Positions 53,215-64,000 of a stretch of DNA of 64,000 bases are shown one piece after another. Positions within the stretch are counted from its first letter, which is position 1, and each line of letters opens with the position of its first letter. Where the stretch lies: contig NC_073694.1 in NCBI RefSeq assembly GCF_029784165.1, positions 159,374,995-159,438,994 of the forward strand. Reading direction: 5' to 3'. This stretch comes from Wyeomyia smithii (Eukaryota > Arthropoda > Insecta > Diptera > Culicidae). Both the position numbers and the translations under genes were made by a program. The notes under the pieces are model-generated. The model saw nothing but the letters and a program-made list of their open reading frames with translations. It was not told the origin of the DNA and searched no databases.

Positions 53215-55685
53215 ATTGGATTTTCATCAAATGCTTTCTTATAAGTTTAGTTTTTATCTGTTCAAAATCGATCGAAAGTACTGTTCCGATAGCTAAAGGA
53301 AATAGTTAGTTTTAGTGAGATATTTCTCCTACGTCATTTCGATAGGATTTGTAATGTTCAAATTCTATTTCTTTCAATGAGTCAATGCTTAGAAATTTAG
53401 TTTGAAACAGTATTGTTCCTACATTTTGACCTACCAAGGTTTGTAGACGTTCCTAATATTTGAAGATTTCAGTATCGATATACGCCAGCTGAGGAAAGTG
53501 CATTGGTAAATCCTGTAACTCAGACGAGCTCTCGTCAATTTTTGCTGAAACACTTTTCTAACGATAAATCTAACTAGCTCGCTTTTTTTCTGATGGAATG
53601 ATATGAGAAGAGAAGTAAATTTCAGAAACCCGCTTCCCGTTCCTCGTTTAGTGCCCACGTGGTTTAGTATATCAAAATTTCACATAAATCTCCTCCCATC
53701 GGATCCGAACTCGTTGCTCGCTGCAAGCGGCAAACGCTGAAATATTGTGTACAGTAGCAGCGCCCCGAAAGAAGTGATAATGCAGATGAATTGATAGCCG
53801 TAATAATTTTGTACGATTATTAATATTTCAAACGCTAGGAGACGAAGCTATTTTTGAACTTTTCAAAACAAAAATAAAATCAACCGCAGCAAGAACGCAC
53901 TGTCCCCCAGCAGGTTGCCGAATTTGGATTCGATTTTGATTGGCCGCCGCACATTGGGTTGGACTCGAAAAAAAGGCACACATCAGTTGTCAGTTTTTCC
54001 CACTAAGCGTAGTTTTCGAGGTAATTTTTGACTATATTATTTCAAATTGAATATGAAAATATCTGAAAAACTTTGAAACATTTACAAAGATACTTTCTAA
54101 TATCTTCACAAAATATGAAGTCCGTCGTTTTTTTCTTGAATTCGTCTCACTGTGGACTGGCAGTCCCCCTCATGTTGGCTTCGGATAAGCTTGGCCAATT
54201 TTTCAGAGAGGAACGAAAACGATAACCCGGTGAGAGGCTTCATCGTAAAGCCGCACTCCGATTATGGACCGCAGCAGTTGCAGCGCTTTCGAGAGTCCAG
54301 CAGGGGTTGGGAGAAGTTGTAGAATATTATCGTTATTGTTATTACTGTTGCTAGCGATTTGTTGGAAGAGAAATACGAAACTCATTAATGGGAGTAATTC
54401 CGTATCATTATTCCTCACTTCATCGGTCTAGCGGCTTAAATTAACTTTGAAACCGAAATAATTATGTTTGGTTTTGTTTAACGTTCCCGAGTGCTGCTAC
54501 CCAACTAGAAGGGTTGCACTGTACAGGAAACGCAGCACGACAGCGCAACGCGGTGTTCATCGCTGGGAAGAATCTGCCGCGGTGGGAGGCAAAATTTTGT
54601 AAATATTCATAACTTATGTTGATAGATTTTATTACTGCTAATTATGATGGCATTAGCTAGTTTGCCCGAAACGATGTGCTATTGGCTAAGGATCACCGAT
54701 CGGCAGCACCGCATGATGTCGGCTGAGCTGGGTCTGCCTCTTCTGGACAACCAGGAATGAGCATAATTTTATCGTCTGTCGATACAATTTCTCATGGATC
54801 AAATTGGCATAAATGCTTCAGCTTTGGATTATGTTACGAAAACGTTCGTTTATAATTTCCTTTTTTATTATCGGGTGCGGGTTCCTAATCAAAATCTAAA
54901 ATTTTGTTTTTCGCTATGAGGATTTATTGAATTCTCGAAATGGGTTTGAAGTGAGCAGTAGTAATCCGAAATTTAAAAAACTTCTCTTAGTTTAAACAAA
55001 ATTGTGTTTTCACCGGATAGTCAAAGAATTTTTCAAAAACAACAAGTCACATGTTTTCGAATGGCGAGTCCTTGAAAACGGACGGTAACGTAAAATTCTT
55101 CAAAATTACATGAAAAAATTGTGAATTTTATACAGTCACCTTTTTACCAACAAAAAAATCTACTTCGCACTAAGCATAGCTGTTAATCCAAGACCCATGA
55201 ATGTACAAATAATTATCCAGAACATTTCTATTTATTTTTCGAGATCAAGAAAGGCCAAATAAAGAACTCTTGGAGGTTTCTCTTCTAGAGGAAAGACGCG
55301 ACGCATACAAAAATCGTTAATTTTTTATTTAAAGGTAAGTTTCGGCATGAGAAATAAAATATGTTTCCATGAAAAACAAAACCAACAAAATGGTGGACGA
55401 ACGTAATTCTATATAAAGTAGGTTAAGTAGGTTTTCAGAATCGTACACGCCAATGCAGCACGCGAGATGGTTAATAAGTCCGCCTTTTTGTTTTGTATTT
55501 TACCAAATATGTGTATTGTTTTTCTCATATTCATGTTAATATTTGCCTATTGATACAAAAGATTATTTCTCTACATCGCATTTCGACGTATAATTACGTC
55601 TTATGAAATTTCCTGGGTTAATGGTCAAATTGCAAGAAAGCAAAAAGCAAGAATTTATTTTACCACACAGATTTCGACGAAGAAC
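53215..55685. other. Long stretch without a confirmed gene
   Basis: 53640-54760 is the least repetitive part and has mixed GC, so it may be single-copy. Minus ORF 54203-54418 (asparagine-rich middle, hydrophobic flanks, 71 codons) is possible but unsupported. 54770-55685 is AT-rich. Confidence 0.35.
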
Positions 55686-55689
55686 GCAG

Positions 55690-55800
55690 ATTTCGACCAA
55701 TCAGAATTGGAGACAAATACCCTTTACTTTTTGAAATTCATGATTGCAACTTCCGCTTCTTGGCAAACAGCCTTAAATAACCCAATACTACCTAATATAA
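55690..55800 (+). repeat. 118-bp repeat unit, interrupted by foldback 2
   Basis: TTCATGATTGCAACTTCCG, TTGGCAAACAGCC and ACCTAATATAA match the repeat at 49376. The unit continues after the foldback at 57371 (GCATTTCTGAAA). Confidence 0.65.
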
Positions 55801-57366
55801 GGGTCATTCCATATGAAGCGACCACGAAAAAGCACAAACTTGGACACGACCATCACAGATTTTGCTCAAAGTTGGGAGAATTATTTATCTACTGTCACTT
55901 TGGAAAAATCCCAAATTTGATGTCGATTGGAATACCTTCCGCTCTGTGGGACCTCCCAGTTTATTGCCAAGTCACGCATTTTTTGTTCAAAATCTCTTTT
56001 CTTTTTTTCTTACAATTCATAGACGTAAGATGTCCGAAAAATAGATTGATAGATGATTTTTGAAGAAAATAAACCAAAGAATCCAGAAAAAATATAAGTT
56101 TTGACCGAAAGTGTTGCCAGATAAATTATTTTCGTATTTGAAAATGAAATTTACATTTTTCGGCAAATGCAGCCATTTTTATGTCAAAAATGATAATTTA
56201 ATCGTATTCCGTGGAAAATTTCACATAAGAAACAACTATCATCCTGAGGTAATATGAACCAATCTCGAGATTTGTATTTGTATTTGTAACCATAAAAAGA
56301 TATAACATTTTTACGAAAAAAAGTTGTAAACTTCGTAATTAATTTTTTTTTACAATTTATAGACGTAAGACACCCGGAAAGTAGTGATAGGTGAATTTTG
56401 AAGGAAATTAACCAAAGAATCCAGAAAAAATATAAGTTTTAACCGGAAGTGTTGCCAGATGGATTATTTTTGTATTTTAAAACTAAATTTGCAGTTTTCG
56501 GCAAACGTGGCTAATTTCATTTCAAATTTGATGCTTTCATCGTATTTCTTGGGAAACTTTACGTAAGAAACACTTATCACCCCATGGTAGCATTTTTACG
56601 AAAATAGTTCTGAATTTCGTAATTAATTTTTCGTAAAAATGTTATATCTCAAGATTGGCTCATATTACCACAGAGTGGTAAGTGCTTCTTACGTTAAATT
56701 TTCTGAGAAACACGATGAAACCATCGGAATTAAATTAAAATTAGCTGCATTGGCCGAAAAATGCAAATTTAGTTTTAAAATACAAAAATAATCTATTTGG
56801 CAACACTTCCGGGAAAAAAACAATATTTTTTCTGGATTCCTTGGTTTATTTTCCTCCAAATTCACCTATCACTGTTTTTCGGGTGTCTTACGTCTATAAA
56901 TTATAAAATGAAACAATTACGGAATTTACAACTTTTTTCGTAAAAATGTTATGAAATTGGCTCATATTACCTCAGGATGATAGTTATTTTTCATGTGCAA
57001 TTTTCAAAGGAACACGATGAAATTATCAAATTTAAAATAAATATGGCTGCATTTGCCGAAAAATGTGAATTTAGTTTTCAAATACAAAAATATCTTATCT
57101 GGCAACACTTCCGGTCAAAACTTATATTTTTCTGGATTCCTTGGTTTATTTTCTTCAAAAATCATCTATCAGTATTTTTCGGACATCTTACGTCTATGAA
57201 TTGCAATAGCAATAAAGAAGGGGGTCCTGGAGAGCGGGGGGTGTTTCAATCGACACCAAAATTGGGATTTTTCCAAAGAGACAGTAGATGAATAATTCCC
57301 CCAACTTTGAACAAAATGTGTTATTGTCGTATCCAAGTGGCATTCACACTCCGTAATGAATGACCC
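55801..57366. mobile_element. Foldback element 2, ~780-bp arms, ATAA TSD
   Basis: Ends GGGTCATTCCATATGAAG and GGGTCATTCATTACGGAG (inverted), flanked by ATAA at 55797-55800 and 57367-57370. Each arm contains two related units with TAGACGTAAGA..CC.GAAAA, CAAAGAATCCAGAAAAAATA and GTGTTGCCAGAT words, so the whole is four units, two in each direction. ORFs on both strands follow from this structure. No transposase. Confidence 0.8.
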
Positions 57367-57430
57367 ATAAGCATTTCTGAAATTAGGTTCCCTGAATCGA
57401 CCCTAGCTGTCATTTTGAATCTATTCAGGG

Positions 57431-57740
57431 TCACGTCGTCAAGATGAGATAGATTATTTGGGGGCTTATTACGGATTTCACCTCATCGCAGAATTCAATT
57501 CCACTCTTGCTTTTTTGACGGCGAACAGGCGCTCTACCGTCAACTGTGTTTCTGCAAACTGTAAAACATTATTGCCTCTTCAGGGTTACCAATCATCAAA
57601 ATAAAGAGAGAGTTGAATGAGAATTTTAACTGAAATTTGCCGCTTCACACCAATCAATCAAGTTGACCACACTGGACCTTTCTAACTGTATTAGTGGGAT
57701 CTGGCGTAGATAGTTTTATTGCAAGAAATACAATGACATT
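57431..57740. other. No feature recognised
   Basis: Spacer. Confidence 0.4.
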
Positions 57741-57744
57741 GATG

Positions 57745-57850
57745 AGATTAAAAGATTGCACAACCAGGGCTTCACATTATTGAGACATAAAAATGAAACT
57801 GGAGATTTCGCGCAGTCATTTCGATTCGAACAGTTTCATTTTCATACAAT
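57745..57850 (-). repeat. Dispersed repeat shared with 23155-23250
   Basis: Inverted copy carrying TTTCGCGCAGTCATTTCG and CGAACAGTTTCATTTTC. Confidence 0.6.
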
Positions 57851-57861
57851 ACCTTCTGACT

Positions 57862-58022
57862 ACTGTCCCTATATTTGTAGCCTGGCGGAGTAGATTCGGA
57901 AATCAAATTAAACTGTTATAATGTGAACCAGTCGTATAAAATCTCCATTGACTGCTTCCCGTTATAACAGTTTGAATTGGTTCCCGAATCCACTCTGCCA
58001 AACTAGTAAAATATACAGTCAC
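57862..58022. repeat. Palindromic hairpin, ~70-bp arms
   Basis: GGCGGAGTAGATTCGG.AA...AACTGTTATAA pairs with TTATAACAGTTTGAATTGG...CCGAATCCACTCTGCC. Confidence 0.65.
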
Positions 58023-58294
58023 AGACAAACAGACGTGCCTCTTCGAAGAAAAATCCTCAAAAATCTCTGTCCTTTTTCGAAACGTTACACTCATGCGCTT
58101 ATTGCCTCTGCTTGTCTGTGATACAGTGACTATATTTTTGGCTACTGTCATCGAATTACGATGAAGACTTCCGATAAGGAACGGATTTGATTTCATGTTT
58201 TTTCTCCGTCTGGTGTTAACTGGTTCATTCTAGATGAAACTGATGGTTGTTTCAAAAATCATTTCGAAAAATCATTTCTGACCAATTTTAAGTA

Positions 58295-59696
58295 CCGTCT
58301 GCCGGGGTGAGATTAAGCCATGGGGGTGAGATTGAGTCAAAACGGGAAATGTTTGTATGTCAAATTAGGCCGTTACAAATTTTATTTTCATTTTATGTCA
58401 CTCCCCCCTTCAAAAATCTTGAATATTGGAAGGGGAAGAAAAAAAAGCTCAAACCGTTTTGTTCAGTTTATTGGTTTTACGACAGCATAAATGCTTTATT
58501 TAGCAACAAACAATTCCAGTGACAGCGAGAGTATCGTAAAAAAACAAGCGAAATAAATAATAATACTAAAAAATGTTATTTTTCAACATTTTTTTGAGTG
58601 CAAGTTACAAACGTCATAACTTGCACACAAACTTTGATCAAAGATATGTCTTTTTTTTCGTCTCGGTGTTATTTATTTTTTGCCACCCTCTTTGCTAACT
58701 GTGATAACCTTGGACATAAAAAGAATTCGAAATTTCTATCAGCCTTACTTGAGATTTACAAAACCTAATACCACAAATTCAATACTTTATGAAACATGAC
58801 ATATTTATTCACAACTTAAAATGGAATATGGATAATATCAGTGAACTGTTTCGCTTAAAGAATGTTTCAAAGTACAGGGTGAAAAACATGCGCAAATAAC
58901 GTTATCCAAAAATGTCCCAGGAAAACCAACCCGATCAAGAAATCACATCAACTTACTGCTCAGTTGGTACGTTAGGATGTCGTCTCCAATGTGTTGAGGA
59001 AATATTATGCATTGAATCTGTGCCGGCTCAGAAAATAATGTTTCTCCAAACTGTACACTTTTCGAGCCCTTTTGGGGTGAGATTGTGCCAAGCTATATTG
59101 AACGGCACAGTGTGCGGAATTCACATTCACGACAAAATTATATCAGTATACACCAAAACACTTGCATTGTTTACATAGGGTATGTTTTTTTTCCCCACGG
59201 CATAGGGTATGTTGTCTAGCTATGGTATTCTTTGAAATAATGACTAAAAGCTTGAGAAGCTTACTGTTCTCAATTATTAGATGGAAATTTACAATGGTTG
59301 ATATTACTTATGGAATGTAACAAAATTTTGTACACCAATTCTATATAAACTGATGACTTTAAAGAGAAGAAGGAGGGTTGTGGGTACGTTTCTAGAGGTT
59401 TTGAGATCTCCAATGGAATATACAGTTGTCAATGACACATAATAATTAAAACGAAAAGTCTTCTCAAACTTCGTGTCCTAACGTTTCCCCTTTTTAGGCT
59501 ACCTGGAGACGCCACTATGTGTATAGAGACTGTCTATAAGCCACGTTCTCATAACTAATTACTCTATGCATCAATTTGATCCAGCCATACGTTTTTATAT
59601 AATTCAAATTATAGTTTATTGTAACTCAACCATATTTGTTGTAGTTGATAACAAAACATTCTAGAATGCATTGGTGTATCTCACCCCGGATGACGG
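58295..59696. mobile_element. Non-autonomous mariner-type element (CCGTC ends), TA TSD
   Basis: Ends CCGTCTGCCGGGGTGAGAT and CCGTCATCCGGGGTGAGAT (inverted), flanked by TA at 58293-58294 and 59697-59698. GGGGTGAGATT is repeated just inside the left end. Plus ORF 58912-59178 inside has no transposase motif. Confidence 0.75.
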
Positions 59697-59967
59697 TAAT
59701 CTATAAATGTTTTCAGTCACAGAAATATGTAATCTTTCACTTCATTGAGTATTTCTTCCCATGTTTTGTGCATATTTCTCAGAAAATATATTTATTTCAT
59801 AACTCACCAAATACACAATTATGGATCACTTTTGAGAGCGGTTCTAATTATGAGACAATTCGCATCATATTATGGATCAGCATAATGAAAACAGCTTTTG
59901 GCAACGAATTTATTCAATAAACCTTATTCAAATTATGTAATTTGAAGAAATAACATAAATAATTTAA

Positions 59968-60195
59968 GGTGAAACCTCATTGAATCCAAAAATGGCCGAC
60001 TTCGAGTCACCACTTCGAATTTTCAAAAGCACAAGACTCGGAAATACTCATTGCGTTCCCTATAAAAATTCTATTTTATGTTTGCCTCACCACAACAAAC
60101 ATAAAATAACATTTTCACAGAAAACGCATTAACTATTTCCGAGTCTTGTGCTTTCGAAAATTTTCGGCCATTTTTGGATTCAATGAGGTTTCACC
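59968..60195. mobile_element. piggyBac-like MITE, 228 bp, TTAA TSD
   Basis: Ends GGTGAAACCTCATTGAATCC inverted, flanked by TTAA at 59964-59967 and 60196-60199. Nearly palindromic throughout (GCACAAGACTCGGAAATA; ATTTTATGTTTG near the centre). Confidence 0.75.
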
Positions 60196-60219
60196 TTAAA
60201 GCGTGTTAAAGATTCCGCA

Positions 60220-60420
60220 TGGCCTGGCCACATTTTATGTGGCTTTTAAGGTTGCAGTTAGATCGAGAGTCCAGGTCTGTCGCTTCCGGAGGTAGCAATG
60301 AACCATTGTATACGGTACATCATAACAGTTTCCCGCTTTACGTAGCTTTCCTGTCCCTCGTCCCTTGGAAATCATATTTTTCAAAGGCTCAGCTCTGTTG
60401 AGCTTCCGTTTAGAGCTCAA
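60220..60420 (-). pseudogene. Pogo/Tigger-like transposase N-terminal remnant
   Basis: A minus frame of 61 residues contains GKLRKAGNCYDVPYTMVHCY, resembling the Psq-type helix-turn-helix (LRKAA..Y.VPYTTL) at the start of pogo-group transposases. The frame ends before any catalytic part, and no TIRs were recognised. It could be a domesticated-gene fragment or an old transposon; a remnant is more likely. Confidence 0.45.
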
Positions 60421-60424
60421 TAGA

Positions 60425-60945
60425 AGTTGAGAGGGTGTTTTAATTGGTGGAAATCACAGTTGTATCGGAGTGATCCATATTTGTAGAGAACTATTTTGTC
60501 TCGGTCCCTGGTATGGAACACTTAGAAAATAACTGGTTTTTACAGAAAAATCGTTATCAACCATCAACATTTTGATGAATCGTGAAGAACTTACCTTAAT
60601 TTTTGTGTATGAGTTATTTTTTGCACGAGAATCAGCGATTATATCACATATGAGCCTTATGAATGATGAGCGTGCTACTTACGCTGATTGAGAAAAACGA
60701 TAAATATTTTGATAGATTCTGGAAGACAATATTTCACGCTTATAAAAAATACATCAATCTAGGAATAAGAACGATGTTTCTGGGTTCAAAGCTAGCGAAT
60801 ATGGCATATTTTACTGCAAAAATGTTACATGCTTTCGAACCGTTAGTTTAACTGAGTTAAATAACATGAGACACGAAAGTGTTCCGTAATTGTGGGAGAT
60901 CCATAATTGTGGGGGGAGTGTATTATGGTATCAGCTAAAGAGTGT
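60425..60945. other. No feature recognised
   Basis: AT-rich spacer; plus ORF 60663-60851 unsupported. Confidence 0.4.
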
Positions 60946-60950
60946 AAATT

Positions 60951-61165
60951 TTTGAGTAAAACGTACTTATTAAAAAATGTTCATCATTATCCTTCGATTT
61001 TTAAATTAAGAATAAAAATTGCTCGAAATGTCTTAAATGACAGTTCGTCCATGTACGGTGTACCTACGGTATGAGATAATCCTTTTTTAAAAATCTTGTT
61101 TTGCTCAGAAAACGCAGCTTTTTCAAATGATTTATAAAAATACCAGGCTTTAGGACCCAATTGAC
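60951..61165. repeat. Palindromic MITE, degraded copy
   Basis: Shares GCTCGAAATGTCTTAAATGA, CCATGTACGGT and TTTTGCTCAGAAAA with 61381-61701, but the inner right arm is deleted. Confidence 0.55.
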
Positions 61166-61190
61166 GGTGAATGTGACGCATATTCTGGGG

Positions 61191-61275
61191 TAGTGATGGA
61201 AAAAATCGATCAAAATCGTTAACGATAACATCGATTATTTCCGAGTATTTATCGATGAGTTATCGACAATTTTTG
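61191..61275 (+). mobile_element. Single end of a hAT-like element
   Basis: TAGTGATGGAAAAAATCGAT followed by ATCGAT-type words, as at 43966. No opposite end or TSD found. Confidence 0.5.
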
Positions 61276-61380
61276 TTGTTTTCAATCAAACCTATCTGAT
61301 TTTGACTTGACAAGGGAATGCGAGGTCGCAAAAGCAAAGACAATTTTTGGTTACTAGTGAATTTTCTGATGTCTAAACGT

Positions 61381-61701
61381 CCTAAAGCTATACCATTTTT
61401 TCTATATCATTTGAAAAATCCGCGTTTTCTGAGAAAAACCTGATTTTAAAAAAATGTTTATCGTGTTCCTTCGATTCTTAAATAAATAATAAAAAACTGC
61501 TCGAAAGGTCTTAGATGACGTTTCGCCCATGTACGGTATATGAGAGAACTGTCATTTGAGACATTTCGAGCAGTTTTTCATTTTTCATTTAAAAATTGAA
61601 AGAAAACGATAAACATTTTTTTAAAATCACGTTTTGCTCAGAAAATTGCATTCTTTTTAAGCTGATATATGAAAATCAGTAAAACCGTTTGAAAATTTAG
61701 G
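61381..61701. mobile_element. Palindromic MITE, ~160-bp arms
   Basis: Arms begin CCTAAA and pair through TTCTGAG.AAAA, TTTTAAAAAAATGTTTATCG and ACTGCTCGAAA around a core CCCATGTACGGTA. Same family as 17660-17775. Confidence 0.7.
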
Positions 61702-62327
61702 ATCCCATTTGGGAACAGTAGATGTTCGTTTAGGATAACTCCTATATGATATTTTGCAAGTGCAAGATATAATGCGTAGCTTTGTGCCGCTAGCGATATA
61801 TCGGTAATTGTCGTTAGCACTGAAACATGAATCTCCAGTTGAAACACACTGGAAATTGATATTATTTGAGAGTTAGTGTGAAAAAATGCGAAATATATCG
61901 GATTACAAGATATAAAAATGTTATATTTCCAATAGTTTGAGTATAAGCATAGTCATTGTCATAGCACATGACTTTTGGTGCTATATGAAACAAAAGTGTG
62001 TCTGTAGTGTAATTATAGTACAAAAAAAAAAAAAAAACGAAAAGCGCTACCAAGTTTCCGGCAAAATGATTGAAAATAGCATATGTAACCTCAATTAGTC
62101 GGTTTTTGTATTTTTCACAAAGAAAATTCGTTTCAAAATTATTTTCAGGAAAGTCGGTCTTAAAAGCTTAAAATGCAAAAGCATTTCAAATTACACACAA
62201 AATTGGAAAAAAGTTAAAAACGCTTACTAACATTAATGCATCGACCTCAATAGCATACCCTCTAGAACTGTCATTTACTCGTGGGACGCAATTAACTATG
62301 GCTTTGAATTGAAAACCGCCTCGTTCC

Positions 62328-62450
62328 TTTTCGAGCCCTTCAACTGTCAAACTCATTGCGTTCGAGCAGTTTTCATGTGGCTCACGAAGTGCTCGAAAGT
62401 GAATCATATGTTTTTTAATTGAAAGCGACGGATGACAGCATCATTAACAC
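62328..62450 (-). repeat. Dispersed repeat shared with 22590-22725
   Basis: Inverted copy (CACGAAGTGCTCGAAA, AATTGAAAGCGAC). 61702-62327 holds nothing recognised. Confidence 0.5.
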
Positions 62451-62505
62451 CTGACGATATTGTCAATTTAAAATGACTTTGTCAGGTTCTGAATTCAACT
62501 ATGCA

Positions 62506-62790
62506 CACTGGGAAACAATGAACCCAAATTCCCACTAATCGCCACTAGACTGGAAACCCGAAATATGGCATTTCTTATGTAAAATTGGTCAACAAATCGA
62601 TTGGTGTTTGTTTCATTTTGTGCAGGGCATTTGCGTATTTTTAGAAATATAGAACCTTTCCCGTTCCCTGCACAGGATGAAACTATCACCAATCGATTTT
62701 TTGACCAATTTTACAAAAAAATACTATATTTCAGGTTGCAAGCTCAGCGGTTTCTAATAAGTGTGAATTTGGGTTCATTTTTTCCCAGTG
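62506..62790. mobile_element. Chapaev-like MITE, 285 bp, TGCA TSD
   Basis: Ends CACTGGGAAA..ATGAACCC inverted, flanked by TGCA at 62502-62505 and 62791-62794. A 4-bp TSD with CACTG ends fits the CMC group (Chapaev branch); this is an inference. GGTCAA.AAATCGATTGGTG words pair internally. Confidence 0.7.
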
Positions 62791-62799
62791 TGCAATGGT

Positions 62800-64000
62800 T
62801 GAAACATAAATTAAAATCACCGAAAAACGTTTCAAATGCCAGAAAAAGTAGAAGCGTAAAATGATGGTAAATATAGTATGAAAATGATCCTAAAGGCTAG
62901 GAAAGTTTTTAAAAACAAAAAAATGGGAAATAAATAGACACTAGAGCTATAAGGTTGGTTCGAGGTATTCAGCAAACAGTTTTGTAATAAAACTCTGCAC
63001 AACTTTGCAGAAGAAACTATTCGTCTAGCAAGTCACGTTCAATAGTCAAATGTGGCGCCCTCTATATGGTGAAAACTGAAGCGGGTTGCATTGAGCGTTT
63101 TGAAATTGCCAAATAACGCATGTTTAGACGATGAAAGAATGGAAAATGGTTGAACCAATAGTGGTTGAAATTGGTGCTAAAAGACAAAATAAGCAGAGGC
63201 AGATAAGTTTCTAAATCACCGTGAAATACTTCCAATGGACAGTTATAGTACAAAATAATATCAGAAAACAAAATTAAAAAAAAAATATCAACTCAAGCCT
63301 AAGAACGCTTCCGAAAACCCAAAATGCCGAAAGTTAAAAATTTTCTCAACTGAGTCTTTAAATTTAGCAGTCGGATAGTATTAAAGGTCTTATCTTTGGT
63401 TCGAAACACCCGGAACATCCTAAGAATAAAAAAAATCAAAATGAAATTGACAAAATTGTTTCAATTCCGCCAGAAAAAAAAAATGTATATCAAAGCGGTG
63501 CCCCAATTGCCATTAATCAATTTCCGGTTAACTGAAAATCAATAAACATTTCGAAACATGTCAAATACATGTTCGAAAATGCCACCTCTTCAAAAACGTC
63601 CCGCCACCGATGGAAATCGGTTCAGTTCTCGAGCACAAACAAAATCCCTGCTGACAAGCGCAATCACTCGTAGTATTACTGGCTGGGGCTGGGGAGGGTA
63701 ATGGTGGGTAACGCGGTGTGCGTTTCGCGAAAGGAACTGTAAATTACAAAATCGAAAACATATTTTCAGCAAAACATGGTTTTGTCACACTCCCTCAACT
63801 CGTCAGCGGTGCAGGTTCAACCCCGCCCAAGTGGCAATCCGGGCCACCGCGTGTACAGCGATGATATCAGCTAATTCAAAATGCATGAACTGGGAACGAG
63901 GGGATTGACAATCCGGCACGCTCTGCTCGGAGGGCCGCGTAGAGTACTGCTGTTTAATACATCCGAATCATACGCCTGCCATTCAGCGGCTGAGAAGGAT
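62800..64000. other. Right edge, no gene recognised
   Basis: AT-rich to about 63580, then mixed GC to the end. Minus ORF 63590-63772 is unsupported. Confidence 0.4.

Noticed and set aside
55707..56063. 118-codon plus ORF
   Set aside because: It spans the junction of the 118-bp repeat and the foldback arm and crosses the TSD, so it is fortuitous.
1..64000. Integrated viral sequence
   Set aside because: RT matches are all non-LTR or Penelope-like. No capsid, envelope, viral polymerase or integrase motif was seen.

Overview
The window looks like a transposon-packed, AT-rich segment of a dipteran genome, most likely a mosquito. This rests on the repeat content: an RTE-like non-LTR family in three copies, tRNA-related SINEs, ITmD37E-like and other Tc1/mariner remnants, a Penelope-like element, many TIR elements with clean target-site duplications (TSDs), and the typical mosquito 118-bp dispersed tandem repeat. 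I found no confidently identifiable host gene, no rRNA or tRNA gene, no CRISPR array and no bacterial-style operon. The species call is an inference.

Layout. 0-1.2 kb: one possible small minus-strand gene. 1.5-4.5 kb: a degenerate ACTGAA-type array holding a SINE that is itself split by a reverse-transcriptase fragment. 4.8-11.0 kb: a DNA transposon with about 657-bp terminal inverted repeats (TIRs), whose transposase-like gene is split by a 3.37-kb RTE-like retrotransposon with a 14-bp TSD. 11-15.9 kb: a SINE, a GC-rich tandem repeat, direct repeats and hairpins. 15.9-17.2 kb: an internally deleted RTE-like copy. 17.8-22.2 kb: a mariner-type element and GGATTTTAG-like arrays. 22.5-28.7 kb: dispersed repeats, a Tc1 remnant, a Harbinger-like MITE and a few unidentified ORFs. 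29-37 kb: SINEs, a Tc1 remnant, a retroposon with a 24-bp TSD and a (CATGCT)n tail, a third RTE-like copy and a rearranged Penelope-like element. 38-43 kb: mariner- and Harbinger-type elements and a 2-kb near-perfect foldback sitting in an exon-like ORF. 44-47 kb: a hAT-like element with TATCGATA-rich ends and three other transposons nested in it. 48.9-52.6 kb: Helitron-like start, tandem repeats, a retroelement tail, a SINE and arrays. 52.6-64 kb: MITEs, a second foldback with tandem-unit arms, mariner-, piggyBac- and Chapaev-like elements, and a pogo-like remnant.

No pathway can be reconstructed. What the window records is a layered insertion history, in which many junctions can be ordered from TSDs and interrupted frames. 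The most notable items are the two foldbacks, the long-TIR transposon with its conserved but unnamed transposase-like protein, and the hAT-like element whose ends are dense in the binding motif known for DREF, a hAT-derived host factor.
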